Made by a program: the position numbers and the translations under genes. Below the pieces are notes generated by a model, which saw only the letters and a list, made by a program, of their open reading frames with translations, ran no database searches and had not been told where the DNA came from. From UBA1479 sp963976055 (GTDB taxonomy: Bacteria; Pseudomonadota; Alphaproteobacteria; Rhodospirillales; Casp-alpha2), in assembly GCA_963976055.1 (NCBI GenBank), contig CAXBJB010000010.1, positions 1 to 64,000 on the forward strand: DNA of 64,000 nt, written 5' to 3'. Shown piece after piece: positions 42,493 through 51,132 of this stretch (its first letter is position 1; each line of letters opens with the position of its first letter).

Positions 42493-43109
42493 GACTTTTG
42501 TCCCTTCCCCAGAAACCGTTCGATCTGCCAGATCCGGTCGGAGCCGAAGAACGGCTCGCCATCGATCAGGAAATAGGGAGAGCCGAACACGCCCAGGTCC
42601 AGCGCCTCGGCGGTCTTGTCCTTGACCCGCTGTTTGACGTCGTCCCGTGTCACGGCCTCGGCGAGCGCGGCCCCGTCGATACCCATTTCCTCGGCGATCA
42701 GGACCACCTCCTGGACATCGGAAATGTCCGCCCCCTTGCCGAAATAATGGTGATAGACGGCCTTGGCGAAGGGCACCGCCTTGGCCGTATCGTGGTTCAA
42801 AAGCCAGTAATAGGCCCGCGCCGCCGCCAGGGTGGCGACGGGAAACGGCTCCGGCCAGGTAAAGGGCGCGTCCATCATCTTGGCCAGGCGCGGCACGTCC
42901 ATGCGCATGTAGTCGCCCTTCAGCCCGATGTCCGCGTTGGGCATGTTGCCCGTGTGTTTGAAAATGGCACCCAGCATGATCGGGTGCCAGTTGACGCGGC
43001 GGCCGTAGCGATCGCCGATCTGGTCGATCTTCTGCGCCGCCAGGTATCCGTAGGGCGACGAGAAATCGAAATAGAACTCGATGTCGCCTTTGTGCTCTGC
43101 CGTGTTCAT
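42489..43109 (-). CDS. DsbA-like 2-hydroxychromene-2-carboxylate isomerase family protein
   Basis: Thioredoxin-fold, glutathione-S-transferase kappa/HCCA isomerase-like protein, 206 residues. The start at 43109 (MNTAEHKGDIEFYFDFSSPYG) has GGAGACC upstream and avoids overlap with the SDR stop. FDFSSPYGYLAAQKI replaces the CxxC of true DsbA with the Ser of the isomerase subgroup. The C-terminal VFGSPYFLIDGEPFFGSDR is family-typical. It overlaps the rhodanese start. Confidence 0.9.
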   Translation of the reverse strand: MNTAEHKGDIEFYFDFSSPYGYLAAQKIDQIGDRYGRRVNWHPIMLGAIFKHTGNMPNADIGLKGDYMRMDVPRLAKMMDAPFTWPEPFPVATLAAARAYYWLLNHDTAKAVPFAKAVYHHYFGKGADISDVQEVVLIAEEMGIDGAALAEAVTRDDVKQRVKDKTAEALDLGVFGSPYFLIDGEPFFGSDRIWQIERFLGKGQKS

Positions 43110-43125
43110 GCCGTGGGTCTCCGCC

Positions 43126-43812
43126 TTACCAGGGTATCTCGCGTCCATCATAGGCGAACAGCCGCCCGCTTTCCGCCATGCCGGCGCCCGCCAAAACCTT
43201 GCGGACGCCCGTGACGCTGGTCCGGGCGTCGATCGCCGCGCCCACCCCGCCCATGTCGGTCTGCACCCAGCCGGGATGCAGCAGGATCACGGCGACGTTC
43301 TGGTCACGCACTTCCTCGGCGAACACATGCATGGCCATGTTCACCGCCGCCTTCGACGTGCGGTAGGCATAGGACGCCGAATTGGGCGATGATTCCGCGA
43401 TCGACGACAGCACCGACGACACCGTGGCGATCATGCCGCCGCCGTTTGCGGCGACCAGCGGCAGGAACGCGCCGGCAACCTTCAGCGGCGCCATGGTGTT
43501 GATGCGGAACGATTGTTCCCAGTCGGCGAAATCGACGTCCTGATAGCTGTAGTTGCGGTCGCCGTAAACCCCGGCATTGTTGATCAGCAGGTCGATCTTG
43601 GTGTCCGCCATCTCGCCGGCCAGACGCTCGACTTGGCGGTGGTCGGCGACGTCCAGGCCATGAACCCGGATGTCGCCCTGGATCGTCGCCAGTTCGCCGG
43701 GTGCAATGGGATTGCGGCAGGTCGCGATGACGGTCCAGCCGTCGGCCCCGTACTGGCGCGCCATTTCCAGGCCGATCCCCCGGTTGGCGCCGGTAATGAA
43801 GACTGTCGGCAT
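43126..43812 (-). CDS. Short-chain dehydrogenase/reductase (SDR)
   Basis: NAD(P)-dependent oxidoreductase, 228 residues, classical SDR. TGANRGIGLEMARQY (cofactor), NNAGVYGD, and catalytic Ser region TVSSVLSS with YAYRTSKAAVNMA (YxxxK) are all visible. It is longer and more C-terminally open (HPGWVQTDMGG) than minimal SDRs. It lies between thiolase and the isomerase-like gene with gaps of 16-26 bp. Substrate unknown. Confidence 0.92.
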   Translation of the reverse strand: MPTVFITGANRGIGLEMARQYGADGWTVIATCRNPIAPGELATIQGDIRVHGLDVADHRQVERLAGEMADTKIDLLINNAGVYGDRNYSYQDVDFADWEQSFRINTMAPLKVAGAFLPLVAANGGGMIATVSSVLSSIAESSPNSASYAYRTSKAAVNMAMHVFAEEVRDQNVAVILLHPGWVQTDMGGVGAAIDARTSVTGVRKVLAGAGMAESGRLFAYDGREIPW

Positions 43813-43838
43813 GATTTCCTCCCCTGGTCGCTACGTGT

Positions 43839-45026
43839 TCAGGTGATGCGCTCGACCGCCACGGCCGTCGCCTCGCCGCCGCCGATACACAAGGACGCAA
43901 CCCCCTTGGTCAGGCCGTATTTCTCCAGCGCGGCCAGCAGGGTCACCATGATCCTGGCCCCGGACGCGCCGATGGGATGGCCGAGCGCGCAGGCGCCGCC
44001 GTGCACGTTGACCTTGTCGTGCGGCAGGTCGAGATCGCGCATCGCCGCCATGGTGACGACGGCGAAGGCCTCGTTGATTTCGAACAGGTCGATGTCCTTG
44101 AGGTCCCAGCCGACCTTGTCGGCAAGCTTTTGCATGGCGCCGACCGGGGCCGTGGTGAACCAGCAGGGTTCATGGGCATGGGTCGCATGGCCGCGAATGA
44201 CGGCGAGCGGCGCCAAGCCGCGTTTTTCGGCCACGGACCGGCGCATCAGCACCAATGCCGCCGCCCCGTCGGAAATCGACGACGAATTGGCCGGAGTCAC
44301 CGTGCCGTCCTTGGCGAAGGCCGGTTTCAAGGTACGGATTTTTTCCGGGGCGGCCTTCAGGGGCTGTTCGTCCCGTTCGACCGTGACCTCGCCCTTGCGG
44401 GTCTTGACCGTGACGGGCGTGACTTCGGGATCGAAGGTGCCGTCCTCGATCGCCGTCTTCGCCCGGGCCAGCGAGGTCAGGGCGAAATCGTCCTGGGTCT
44501 CCCGGGTGAACTGGTAATGGGTCGCCGTGTCCTCGGCGAAGGTGCCCATCAGGCGGCCCTTGTCGTAGGCATCTTCCAGCCCGTCCAGGAACATGTGGTC
44601 GAGCACGGCGCCATGCCCCATGCGGTAGCCACCCCGTGCCTTGTCCAGCAGGTAGGGGGCGTTGGTCATGCTTTCCATGCCGCCGGCGACCATGATCGCC
44701 CCGGCACCCGCGAGAATGCCGTCATGGGCCAGCATGGCGGCCTTCATGCCCGAACCGCACATCTTGTTCAGCGTGGTGGCCGGCACGGCGACCGGCAAGC
44801 CGGCACCAAGCGCCGCTTGGCGTGCCGGGGCCTGGCCCAGGCCGGCCGGCAGCACGATGCCCATGTAGACCTCGTCGACGGCCTCGGGCGCCACGCCGGC
44901 GCGTTCAAGGGCCGCCTTGATCGCCGCCGCGCCCAGGTCCGGCGCGCGGGCGCCCGACAGGTCGCCCTGGAACCCGCCCATGGGCGTGCGGGCGGCACCG
45001 GCAATGACGATCGGGTCCTCATGCAT
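43839..45026 (-). CDS. Acetyl-CoA C-acyltransferase (thiolase)
   Basis: Catalyses reversible Claisen condensation or thiolysis of 3-ketoacyl-CoA. 395 residues from ATG 45026, with AGGGGAG about 8 bp upstream; a GTG three codons earlier lies directly on that site and is unlikely. Nucleophilic Cys in LNKMCGSGMKA, catalytic His in GGACALGHPIGASGARI, and the second Cys in SLCIGGGEATAV. It is the core enzyme of the leftward acyl-CoA gene train. Confidence 0.95.
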   Translation of the reverse strand: MHEDPIVIAGAARTPMGGFQGDLSGARAPDLGAAAIKAALERAGVAPEAVDEVYMGIVLPAGLGQAPARQAALGAGLPVAVPATTLNKMCGSGMKAAMLAHDGILAGAGAIMVAGGMESMTNAPYLLDKARGGYRMGHGAVLDHMFLDGLEDAYDKGRLMGTFAEDTATHYQFTRETQDDFALTSLARAKTAIEDGTFDPEVTPVTVKTRKGEVTVERDEQPLKAAPEKIRTLKPAFAKDGTVTPANSSSISDGAAALVLMRRSVAEKRGLAPLAVIRGHATHAHEPCWFTTAPVGAMQKLADKVGWDLKDIDLFEINEAFAVVTMAAMRDLDLPHDKVNVHGGACALGHPIGASGARIMVTLLAALEKYGLTKGVASLCIGGGEATAVAVERIT

Positions 45027-45044
45027 GAGATTCACTCCCCTCTC

Positions 45045-45479
45045 TTACAGCTTGAGAAGATGCGCGAAATTATACCCCGCCATGGCCAAACCGATCCATT
45101 CCGCGATCAGCCAGCCGCGCATCAGACGGGTCCAGACAGGGTTTTCAACATTGGGCGCGCAGCGCCACAGGCTGACCGTCATCCAGATCAGGTAAGGCAC
45201 CGCCACCGCCGCGCCAAGGACCATGCCGGTGATCCCGCCGACGTAACCGCCATGAGTATCCTGAGGCGCGAACATCAGGCCGAGTTGCAGACCGATGAAG
45301 ATCATGGCAAGGACACAGGCGAGAACGACGCCCGTGCCGAACACGCCGTAAGCCCAGAACACGATCCACAGCCTCTCGCGACCGTGCCAGCAGCGGCTGA
45401 AGATCGGTTCCGGCGGCTCACCGCCGGGCAGACCGCCGCCATGCAGGTTGATGTAAACGGGGGTCTGATCGTTGATCAT
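45045..45479 (-). CDS. Hypothetical membrane protein B of a tandem pair
   Basis: Unrecognised 144-residue protein from ATG 45479 (MINDQTPVYINLHGGGLPGG). It has a cytoplasmic-looking Gly/Pro-rich start, then about three TM helices (WIVFWAYGVFGTGVVLACVLA; MVLGAAVAVPYLIWMTVSLW; and a C-terminal one around IAEWIGLAMAGY). The start overlaps the preceding gene by 4 bp, indicating coupling. The context is lipid/acyl-CoA metabolism, so a membrane role there is a guess. Confidence 0.7.
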   Translation of the reverse strand: MINDQTPVYINLHGGGLPGGEPPEPIFSRCWHGRERLWIVFWAYGVFGTGVVLACVLAMIFIGLQLGLMFAPQDTHGGYVGGITGMVLGAAVAVPYLIWMTVSLWRCAPNVENPVWTRLMRGWLIAEWIGLAMAGYNFAHLLKL

Positions 45480-45856
45480 CGCGACAACGCCATGAATGCG
45501 GAGGCCATGTTGGCGATCACCAACAGAGCCACCATACCGCGCGCCGTGGTCGGCCAGATGCCCGGCGTTTCGTGGTCGGCGGACCGCCACACGCCAATGC
45601 ACCACCACACGAAGGCCGTCATCAAGATCCACTCACACAGCCGAAGCAGGCCGTCGAGCACATAAAGTTCGCCCGCGAAATAGGGCGACTGCGGCACCCG
45701 AAACATGTTGACCACCCCGCGTTCGAGCGCAAAGCCGATAAACCACACGGCACCACCGCCCCAGAACATGGGTTTCAGGGGAATCTTGCCCTTCCAGCCG
45801 TCGATGCACCAGCGGGCCATGAATTGGGCCGCACCCTCGCGTTTCTTTTCACTCAT
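45476..45856 (-). CDS. Hypothetical membrane protein A of a tandem pair
   Basis: Unrecognised 126-residue protein, ATG 45856 (MSEKKREGAAQFMARWCIDG). It has about three TM helices: MFWGGGAVWFIGFALERG, a middle one around LYVLDGLLRLCEWILMTAFV, and a C-terminal one ending in ALLVIANMASAFMAL. It begins 14 bp after the thioesterase stop and overlaps the next membrane-protein gene by 4 bp. The two may form one complex. No family assigned. Confidence 0.7.
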   Translation of the reverse strand: MSEKKREGAAQFMARWCIDGWKGKIPLKPMFWGGGAVWFIGFALERGVVNMFRVPQSPYFAGELYVLDGLLRLCEWILMTAFVWWCIGVWRSADHETPGIWPTTARGMVALLVIANMASAFMALSR

Positions 45857-45870
45857 CGGCCGCCCCCCCC

Positions 45871-46338
45871 CTACCCGATCACATCGGCGCGGCCCTGGAC
45901 GCGCATCAAGGTCTGCTGCAGGGCGGCACAGGGCAGCGCCTGGCCGTTCTTGACCACCACGACTTCGGCGCGGCTGACGGTCAGGGTCTTGCCCGGCCGC
46001 ACCACATAGCCGCGGGCGATCAATTCGTCCCCGTCGGCCGGCGCCATCAGATTCAGCTTGTATTCCACGGTCAGCACGCCGTCGCCCGCCCCCATCAGGC
46101 TGTAGGCGGCAAACCCGCCGGCGCTGTCGGCGATGGTGCCGACGACGCCGCCGTGGAAAAACCCGTGCTGCTGCGATACGGCGTCCGAATAGGGCAGCTC
46201 GATCTCGCAATAGCCGGGCCGCACCTCGCCCAAACGGGCGCCGATATGGCCCATGATGCCCTGCTTGTCGAAACTGTCGCGCACGCGTTGGGCAAAGGCG
46301 TCGTCGAGAGGCTGAAAGTCGGTGGTCATGATGTCCAT
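45871..46338 (-). CDS. PaaI-type hotdog thioesterase
   Basis: Acyl-CoA thioesterase of about 155 residues. The start at 46338 (MDIMTTDFQPLDD) or 46329 cannot be separated, since neither has a strong ribosome site. The signature QHGFFHGGVVGTIADSAGGFAA holds the PaaI catalytic region, and VEYKLNLMAPADG and KTLTVSRAEVVVV complete the hotdog. It is first of the acyl-CoA cluster. Its upstream region carries a relic of an MCP on the opposite strand. Confidence 0.88.
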   Translation of the reverse strand: MDIMTTDFQPLDDAFAQRVRDSFDKQGIMGHIGARLGEVRPGYCEIELPYSDAVSQQHGFFHGGVVGTIADSAGGFAAYSLMGAGDGVLTVEYKLNLMAPADGDELIARGYVVRPGKTLTVSRAEVVVVKNGQALPCAALQQTLMRVQGRADVIG

Positions 46339-46425
46339 TGGGTTGCGGCAGCGTATCGCCGCCAAGGGGCCGCGCCTCCCCCCATTATCATCATCGAACG
46401 CGCGCCCGCCAGACCATTCGGCGCC

Positions 46426-46551
46426 CAAGCCGCCAACGGCACAGGCCACTGGCCCCACGGCCTGTTGCAAGCACCGGAAACCATGGAGCGGGATTCCAGC
46501 GACCTGAAACGCCAGGTTTCAGAACTGTCGGGTCGAATTCGCGCGGTCTAG
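46426..46551 (+). pseudogene. Relic of a chemoreceptor C-terminus
   Basis: Forty-one codons ending in TAG translate to a tail parallel to the last 41 codons of the MCP that begins about 350 bp downstream. Compare ETMERDSSDLKRQV and ELSGRIRAV here with ETMDRDSGELKQQV and DLADRIRAA there. Nothing upstream in this frame looks like the rest of an MCP, and the segment lies in the 566-bp non-coding gap 46339-46904. I read it as the end of a deleted paralogue. Confidence 0.7.
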
Positions 46552-46615
46552 GCGCCCCTCCCGGGGGGCCTGAACACCGGTGGGCCACGACGGTCCACGG
46601 GTGTCGACAAATAAT

Positions 46616-46630
46616 TGGCACAAGAATTGC
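46616..46630 (+). promoter_or_regulatory. Sigma-54 (RpoN) promoter for the MCP-kinase operon
   Basis: TGGCAC-N5-TTGC, with GG at 46617-46618 and GC at 46629-46630 separated by exactly 10 bp, matches the sigma-54 -24/-12 consensus. It points toward the MCP at 46905 and lies about 275 bp upstream of its start. Sigma-54 promoters require an enhancer-binding activator, none of which is encoded nearby. Confidence 0.75.
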
Positions 46631-46860
46631 GCCTTTCATTTCAAAACCGAACCAACCCGTTTCGGACGCTGGCACCAAAGCCAGCAAAACCGGGGGTTTT
46701 CCGCCGAAATGGATCGGCAGGAGCCCGCTAAGGATCGGAGACACGGCCAGATTTGGTGTCAAATTGAGAATCGCCCCCGCCTTCTGGACACATCGGGACC
46801 CCGCCGTCGCAATACGACGGGTTCCGCCGACCCCGACACACGGTCACCCAGTTTCACCCG

Positions 46861-46880
46861 CCTTCGGCAAAGGCCGAAGG
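46861..46880 (+). promoter_or_regulatory. Leader hairpin before the MCP ribosome site
   Basis: A perfect 8-bp stem CCTTCGGC/GCCGAAGG with loop AAAG ends about 10 bp upstream of AGGAAA, the MCP ribosome site. No T-tract, so it is more likely an mRNA-stability or translation element than a terminator. Confidence 0.5.
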
Positions 46881-46904
46881 TCCAAGTCTAAGGAAATCGA
46901 ACCA

Positions 46905-48632
46905 ATGAGCCTTTCCAATTTTCGTGTTTCCAGCCGCATCAACGCCCTGGCCCTGGTGCTTCTGCTGATTTTGACGGCCGTGGCCGGCACCGGAATCTGG
47001 AAGATGCACAAGATCGGCGTCGAGATCGAGGAGATCGCCGAACGCGACATCCCGCTGACCGAACTCGTCACCAAGATCACCGTGCATCAATTGGAACAGG
47101 CGATCCTGTTGTCCAAGTCCGCCGGGCACCTCAATCCCGCGGATATCTCCGTCACGTCGAAGAAATTCGCCGACCTGGGCCACAAGGTCGACGCCGAATT
47201 GAAACAGGCCACCGGAATGGCGGCCGCAGCCATCGCGCATGCGGCCACACCCGAAGCGCGGCAGGAGCTTGAGAAGCTGAACGCGGCGCTGACCCGGATC
47301 GCCGAGGAGCACCTTGCCTACGAGAAGCACGGCGAAGAAACCCTCAAGCTTCTCGCGTCGGGTAACGTCGATGCCGCGAAGGCGCTTGCCGCGACAACCG
47401 AACAGGAACAGCAAAAGCTGGACAAGGAATTGGTCGATGTCCTGAACCAGTTGGGCCAATTCACCGCCGCCGCGGCCCTGAAGGCCGAGCATAACGAGCA
47501 GGTGGGTATCCAGTTGTTGATCGGCAGCACAGCCGTCGCCTTCATCTTCGGCATTCTTGCCGCCTTCCTCATCGGCCGCTCCATTTCCGTGCCGGTCACG
47601 CGGATCACCGAGGTCATGGGCCGCCTGGCCGATGACGATACGGACGTGGCGATCGACTACACCAAGAACCGGGACGAGGTCGGCAGCATGGCCCGCGCGG
47701 TCGAGGTTTTCCGCGACAACGCGATCGAGGTGAAACGCCTGAAGGCCGCGCAGGAAGAGGCCGACCGCAAGGCCGCCGAAGACCGCGCCCGGATGCTGGC
47801 CGATGTCGCCGGCCAGATCGAGGGCAGCATCGGCGCCATCGCCCAGCGCATGGCGGCGGCGGCGTCCCAGGTCAAGACCTCGGCGCAAACCCTCAGCGCC
47901 AATGCGGAACAGGCCTCCGCGCAGTCCGGCACCGTCGCCGGGGCGTCCGAACAGGCGTCCGCCAATGTCCAGACCGTCGCCGCGGCGACCGAGGAACTGG
48001 CCTCGTCCGTGTCGGAAATCAGCCGGCAGGTCGTGCAGTCGACGGAAATCGCCGGACGCGCCGTGCGTGAGGTCGATGCGAGCAATACCAAGGTCCAGGG
48101 ACTTGCCCGGGCGGCCGGCCAGATCGGCGAAGTCGTCGCGCTGATCAGCGATATCGCCGAGCAGACCAACCTGTTGGCCCTCAACGCCACCATCGAAGCG
48201 GCTCGCGCCGGCGAGGCGGGCAAGGGCTTTGCCGTCGTTGCATCGGAAGTCAAAAACCTCGCGAACCAGACGGCACGCGCGACCGGGGAAATTTCCTCTC
48301 AGGTCTCCGAAATCCAGGCGGCGACGGACGACGCGGTCCACGCCATCCAGGCCATCGGCAAGGTGATCGAGGAGATCAACAACGCCACCAACGGGATCGC
48401 CGCGGCCGTCGAGGAACAGAGCGCCGCGACCCAGGAAATCGCCCGCAACGTGGAACAGGCCGCCACCGGCACCCAGGAAGTCTCCAGCAATATCGTGGGC
48501 GTCGCCCAAGCCGCCGACAGCACCGGCGCCAACGCGCGTGAACTCTTGCAGGCATCGGAGACCATGGACCGGGATTCCGGCGAACTGAAGCAGCAGGTCA
48601 TCGACCTGGCAGATCGCATTCGCGCCGCCTGA
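46905..48632 (+). CDS. Methyl-accepting chemotaxis protein with 4-helix-bundle sensor
   Basis: Transmembrane chemoreceptor, 575 residues, start ATG 46905 (MSLSNFRVSSRINALALVLL). TM1 is about 13-33. The periplasmic part of roughly 170 residues is all-helical, like 4HB_MCP sensors. TM2 is about 204-224, HAMP about 225-280, and the signalling domain has its tip near residue 415 (DIAEQTNLLALNATIEAARA). A four-PAS kinase gene follows after 14 bp. A sigma-54 promoter and a leader hairpin lie upstream. Ligand unknown. Confidence 0.94.
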   Translation: MSLSNFRVSSRINALALVLLLILTAVAGTGIWKMHKIGVEIEEIAERDIPLTELVTKITVHQLEQAILLSKSAGHLNPADISVTSKKFADLGHKVDAELKQATGMAAAAIAHAATPEARQELEKLNAALTRIAEEHLAYEKHGEETLKLLASGNVDAAKALAATTEQEQQKLDKELVDVLNQLGQFTAAAALKAEHNEQVGIQLLIGSTAVAFIFGILAAFLIGRSISVPVTRITEVMGRLADDDTDVAIDYTKNRDEVGSMARAVEVFRDNAIEVKRLKAAQEEADRKAAEDRARMLADVAGQIEGSIGAIAQRMAAAASQVKTSAQTLSANAEQASAQSGTVAGASEQASANVQTVAAATEELASSVSEISRQVVQSTEIAGRAVREVDASNTKVQGLARAAGQIGEVVALISDIAEQTNLLALNATIEAARAGEAGKGFAVVASEVKNLANQTARATGEISSQVSEIQAATDDAVHAIQAIGKVIEEINNATNGIAAAVEEQSAATQEIARNVEQAATGTQEVSSNIVGVAQAADSTGANARELLQASETMDRDSGELKQQVIDLADRIRAA

Positions 48633-48646
48633 GGCAGATCACGGCC

Positions 48647-51028
48647 ATGGAGCTTCTTCTCGACAACCACCCCGACCAGATCGCCTTGATCGGCAACGAC
48701 GGCACCGTCGTTTGGGTCAACAAGGCCTGGAAGGATTCATACAACAGCCGACGCGGCGATGGGTCCGTTTGTGGAGGGCAACAAAACTACCTGAGTGTGT
48801 TGGACCAGGCGGTCAATTTCGGCGCGCCCTATGCCGACAGGGTGTCGAGAGGTCTCCAGGACCTGATTGCGGGGAGATCGGAAGTTTTCGAGATCGAATA
48901 CCCCTGTGACGGTGACGGCGTGCAGCGTTGGTTTCTGATGAGGGCGTTGCCGGTGATCATTAGGGAAACACCGCGCATAATGATCTCCCACACGGACATC
49001 ACCCGGAGCAAGTCGAACGAGAATATCCTTCTCGCCAAACAGGAACAACTCGACTGGCAGGTGACCAATCAGGCCCGCCTTCTGAAGAAAAGCGAGTCCC
49101 GCCTGCGGACGGCGATCGAGACCATGCATGGCGGGATCTACATGTTCGATCATGACTTCACGATTGAGATCATGAGTTCGAATTTCGCACAGACCTTCGA
49201 CGTCCCGCCGGCTTTGGCGCGCGAAGGTCTGTCCTTCCTGGATGTTCTGCGATACCGGGCCGAAAGAGGCGATTTCGGATTGGACGATGGTAAGGAAGGT
49301 CTCGCAGCGCGGCTTGAGGTGTGCCGGTCTCCCATCCCCAATTTTTCCGAGGACACGGTCGGTGGACGCGTGATCGAGCAGTACAGGGTCCCAACGTCGG
49401 ACGGCAGCGTCGTCGTCGTTTTCAACGACATAACCGAACGGCGTAAAACCGAAAACGCGTTGAGGAGAAGCGAGGCGCTTCTGCGTAAATCCCAACGCAT
49501 CGCGCGGCTGGGAAACTGGCATTGGGAATTTTCGGACACCCTTTGGTGGTCGGACGAGGTCTATCGGTTATTCGGCCTTGCTCCCGGCGATATGCAACCG
49601 TCCTATGAGACTTTTCTCGGGTTTGTGGCACCGGAAGACCGCTCTCGCGTGACCCAGGCCGTGGACGCCGCGCTGGCTGGCGAAGCGGATTATTCCATCG
49701 TTCACAAGATCGTCCTGCCGGGGGGCGACGTCCGCGTTGTCCACGAACAAGGAGAAGTCACGTTCGATGATGCCGGAAACCCCGTTCGGATGGACGGGAC
49801 AATACTCGACATCACCGACCTGCAACGCGCGGAAGAGAACGCCAAACGGGCCGAAGCGCGGGTTCAACAGCTTCTCGATATCGCACCGGAGGCCGTGATC
49901 ACCGTCGGCGCGGATATGGCCATACAGCTATACAATAAAAGTGCCGAAAAGATCTTTGGATACGCGCCCGAGAACGTGATCGGCCGTCCGCTGGAAATGC
50001 TCATGCCGGCGCGGTTCCATGCAGAACACCGAAACCATGTGCGGACATTCGAACGAAGTGGGGATACGGCGCGCCGCATGGACAAGCGAAGAGAGGTTGT
50101 CGGTGTTCGCGAGGACGGCACGGAGTTTCCCGCCGCGGCGTCGGTTTCTCAACTGGCGTTGGACGGCGAAAAGGTTTTCACGGTTGTCTTGCAGGACATC
50201 AGCGAGCGAAAGAAGGCTGAAAGAACACTCATCGCGGCCAAGGAGACGGCGGAAGCAGCCAGCCGGGCCAAGTCACAGTTCCTGGCCTCCATGAGCCATG
50301 ATCTCAGGACGCCGTTGAATGCGATCCTGGGGTTTTCCGACATGATGTCGCAGCAGTTCCTTGGGCCGTTGTCCGCCACTTATGTCCAGTACGCTTGCAA
50401 TATCCACAGAAGCGGGCAGCATCTTCTTGGTCTGGTAGATCAAATATTGGATCTGTCAGCCATTGAATCGGAAACGCCGCGCCTGTCCTTCGAAAATCTC
50501 AATGCACTTGAAGCGTTCCAGGAATGTCACTCGATCATCCAGAACATTGCCCTGGAGCGCGATATCCGAATCGAAATTGCAGAGGAATCCGCCCAAGTAT
50601 CGTTCATCGCAGATCATCAGGCGGTACAGCAAATTTTGCTCAACCTCCTGTCCAACGCATTGAAGTACACCGCAAACGGCGGGAGCGTTCGGATGACCGC
50701 ATGTCATATCGATGAGGGCGTGGAGTTGGCCGTATCCGACACCGGCCCCGGTATTGCGGACGAAGACCTGGAGCGTATTGTGCAGCCATTCGCGCGAGGA
50801 CAAACAGACCCTTATGTTGCGCAGGACGGCTGGGGGCTGGGACTCGCAATCTCCAAGGCACTGGTCGAAATGCATCGAGGCAGGTTGGAAATCAAGAGTG
50901 CCCTGGGACAAGGGACCACCGTCCGAACTTTCTTTGCCAGTTCGCTCGATGCAAGCGGCCAAAACGCCAAGCCACAGGTTTTCGGCTCTTCCGTCCCAGC
51001 CGCCAGTACGGCTGCACAGAGACGATGA
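48647..51028 (+). CDS. Multi-PAS sensor histidine kinase
   Basis: Soluble kinase of 793 residues, starting 14 bp after the MCP stop. Four PAS regions are recognisable: about 5-125, 150-265, 285-395 and 410-525 (for example GTVVWVNKAWKDSYN and DMAIQLYNKSAEKIFGYAPE). HisKA has SMSHDLRTPLNAILGFSDMM (phospho-acceptor His551), and the ATPase domain has LNLLSNALKYT, VSDTGPGI and GWGLGLAISKALVE. No TM segment. Linkage to an MCP repeats the 5369-9033 arrangement. No cognate regulator nearby. Confidence 0.93.
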   Translation: MELLLDNHPDQIALIGNDGTVVWVNKAWKDSYNSRRGDGSVCGGQQNYLSVLDQAVNFGAPYADRVSRGLQDLIAGRSEVFEIEYPCDGDGVQRWFLMRALPVIIRETPRIMISHTDITRSKSNENILLAKQEQLDWQVTNQARLLKKSESRLRTAIETMHGGIYMFDHDFTIEIMSSNFAQTFDVPPALAREGLSFLDVLRYRAERGDFGLDDGKEGLAARLEVCRSPIPNFSEDTVGGRVIEQYRVPTSDGSVVVVFNDITERRKTENALRRSEALLRKSQRIARLGNWHWEFSDTLWWSDEVYRLFGLAPGDMQPSYETFLGFVAPEDRSRVTQAVDAALAGEADYSIVHKIVLPGGDVRVVHEQGEVTFDDAGNPVRMDGTILDITDLQRAEENAKRAEARVQQLLDIAPEAVITVGADMAIQLYNKSAEKIFGYAPENVIGRPLEMLMPARFHAEHRNHVRTFERSGDTARRMDKRREVVGVREDGTEFPAAASVSQLALDGEKVFTVVLQDISERKKAERTLIAAKETAEAASRAKSQFLASMSHDLRTPLNAILGFSDMMSQQFLGPLSATYVQYACNIHRSGQHLLGLVDQILDLSAIESETPRLSFENLNALEAFQECHSIIQNIALERDIRIEIAEESAQVSFIADHQAVQQILLNLLSNALKYTANGGSVRMTACHIDEGVELAVSDTGPGIADEDLERIVQPFARGQTDPYVAQDGWGLGLAISKALVEMHRGRLEIKSALGQGTTVRTFFASSLDASGQNAKPQVFGSSVPAASTAAQRR

Positions 51029-51132
51029 CTCTTTAACTATCCGGTTTCTGGCATCCGCGCCGCCTGATCCCACTGTGCCTGATCGCGTCGCCGGGCCCGT
51101 ACCGGATCAACCCGGTGCGGGCCCGACCGCGT

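Noticed and set aside
46338..46904. N-terminal extension of the MCP at 46905
   Set aside because: No homology, Arg/Pro-rich; it crosses the sigma-54 promoter and leader hairpin, and a normal MCP start (TM1 after a short tail) is at 46905.
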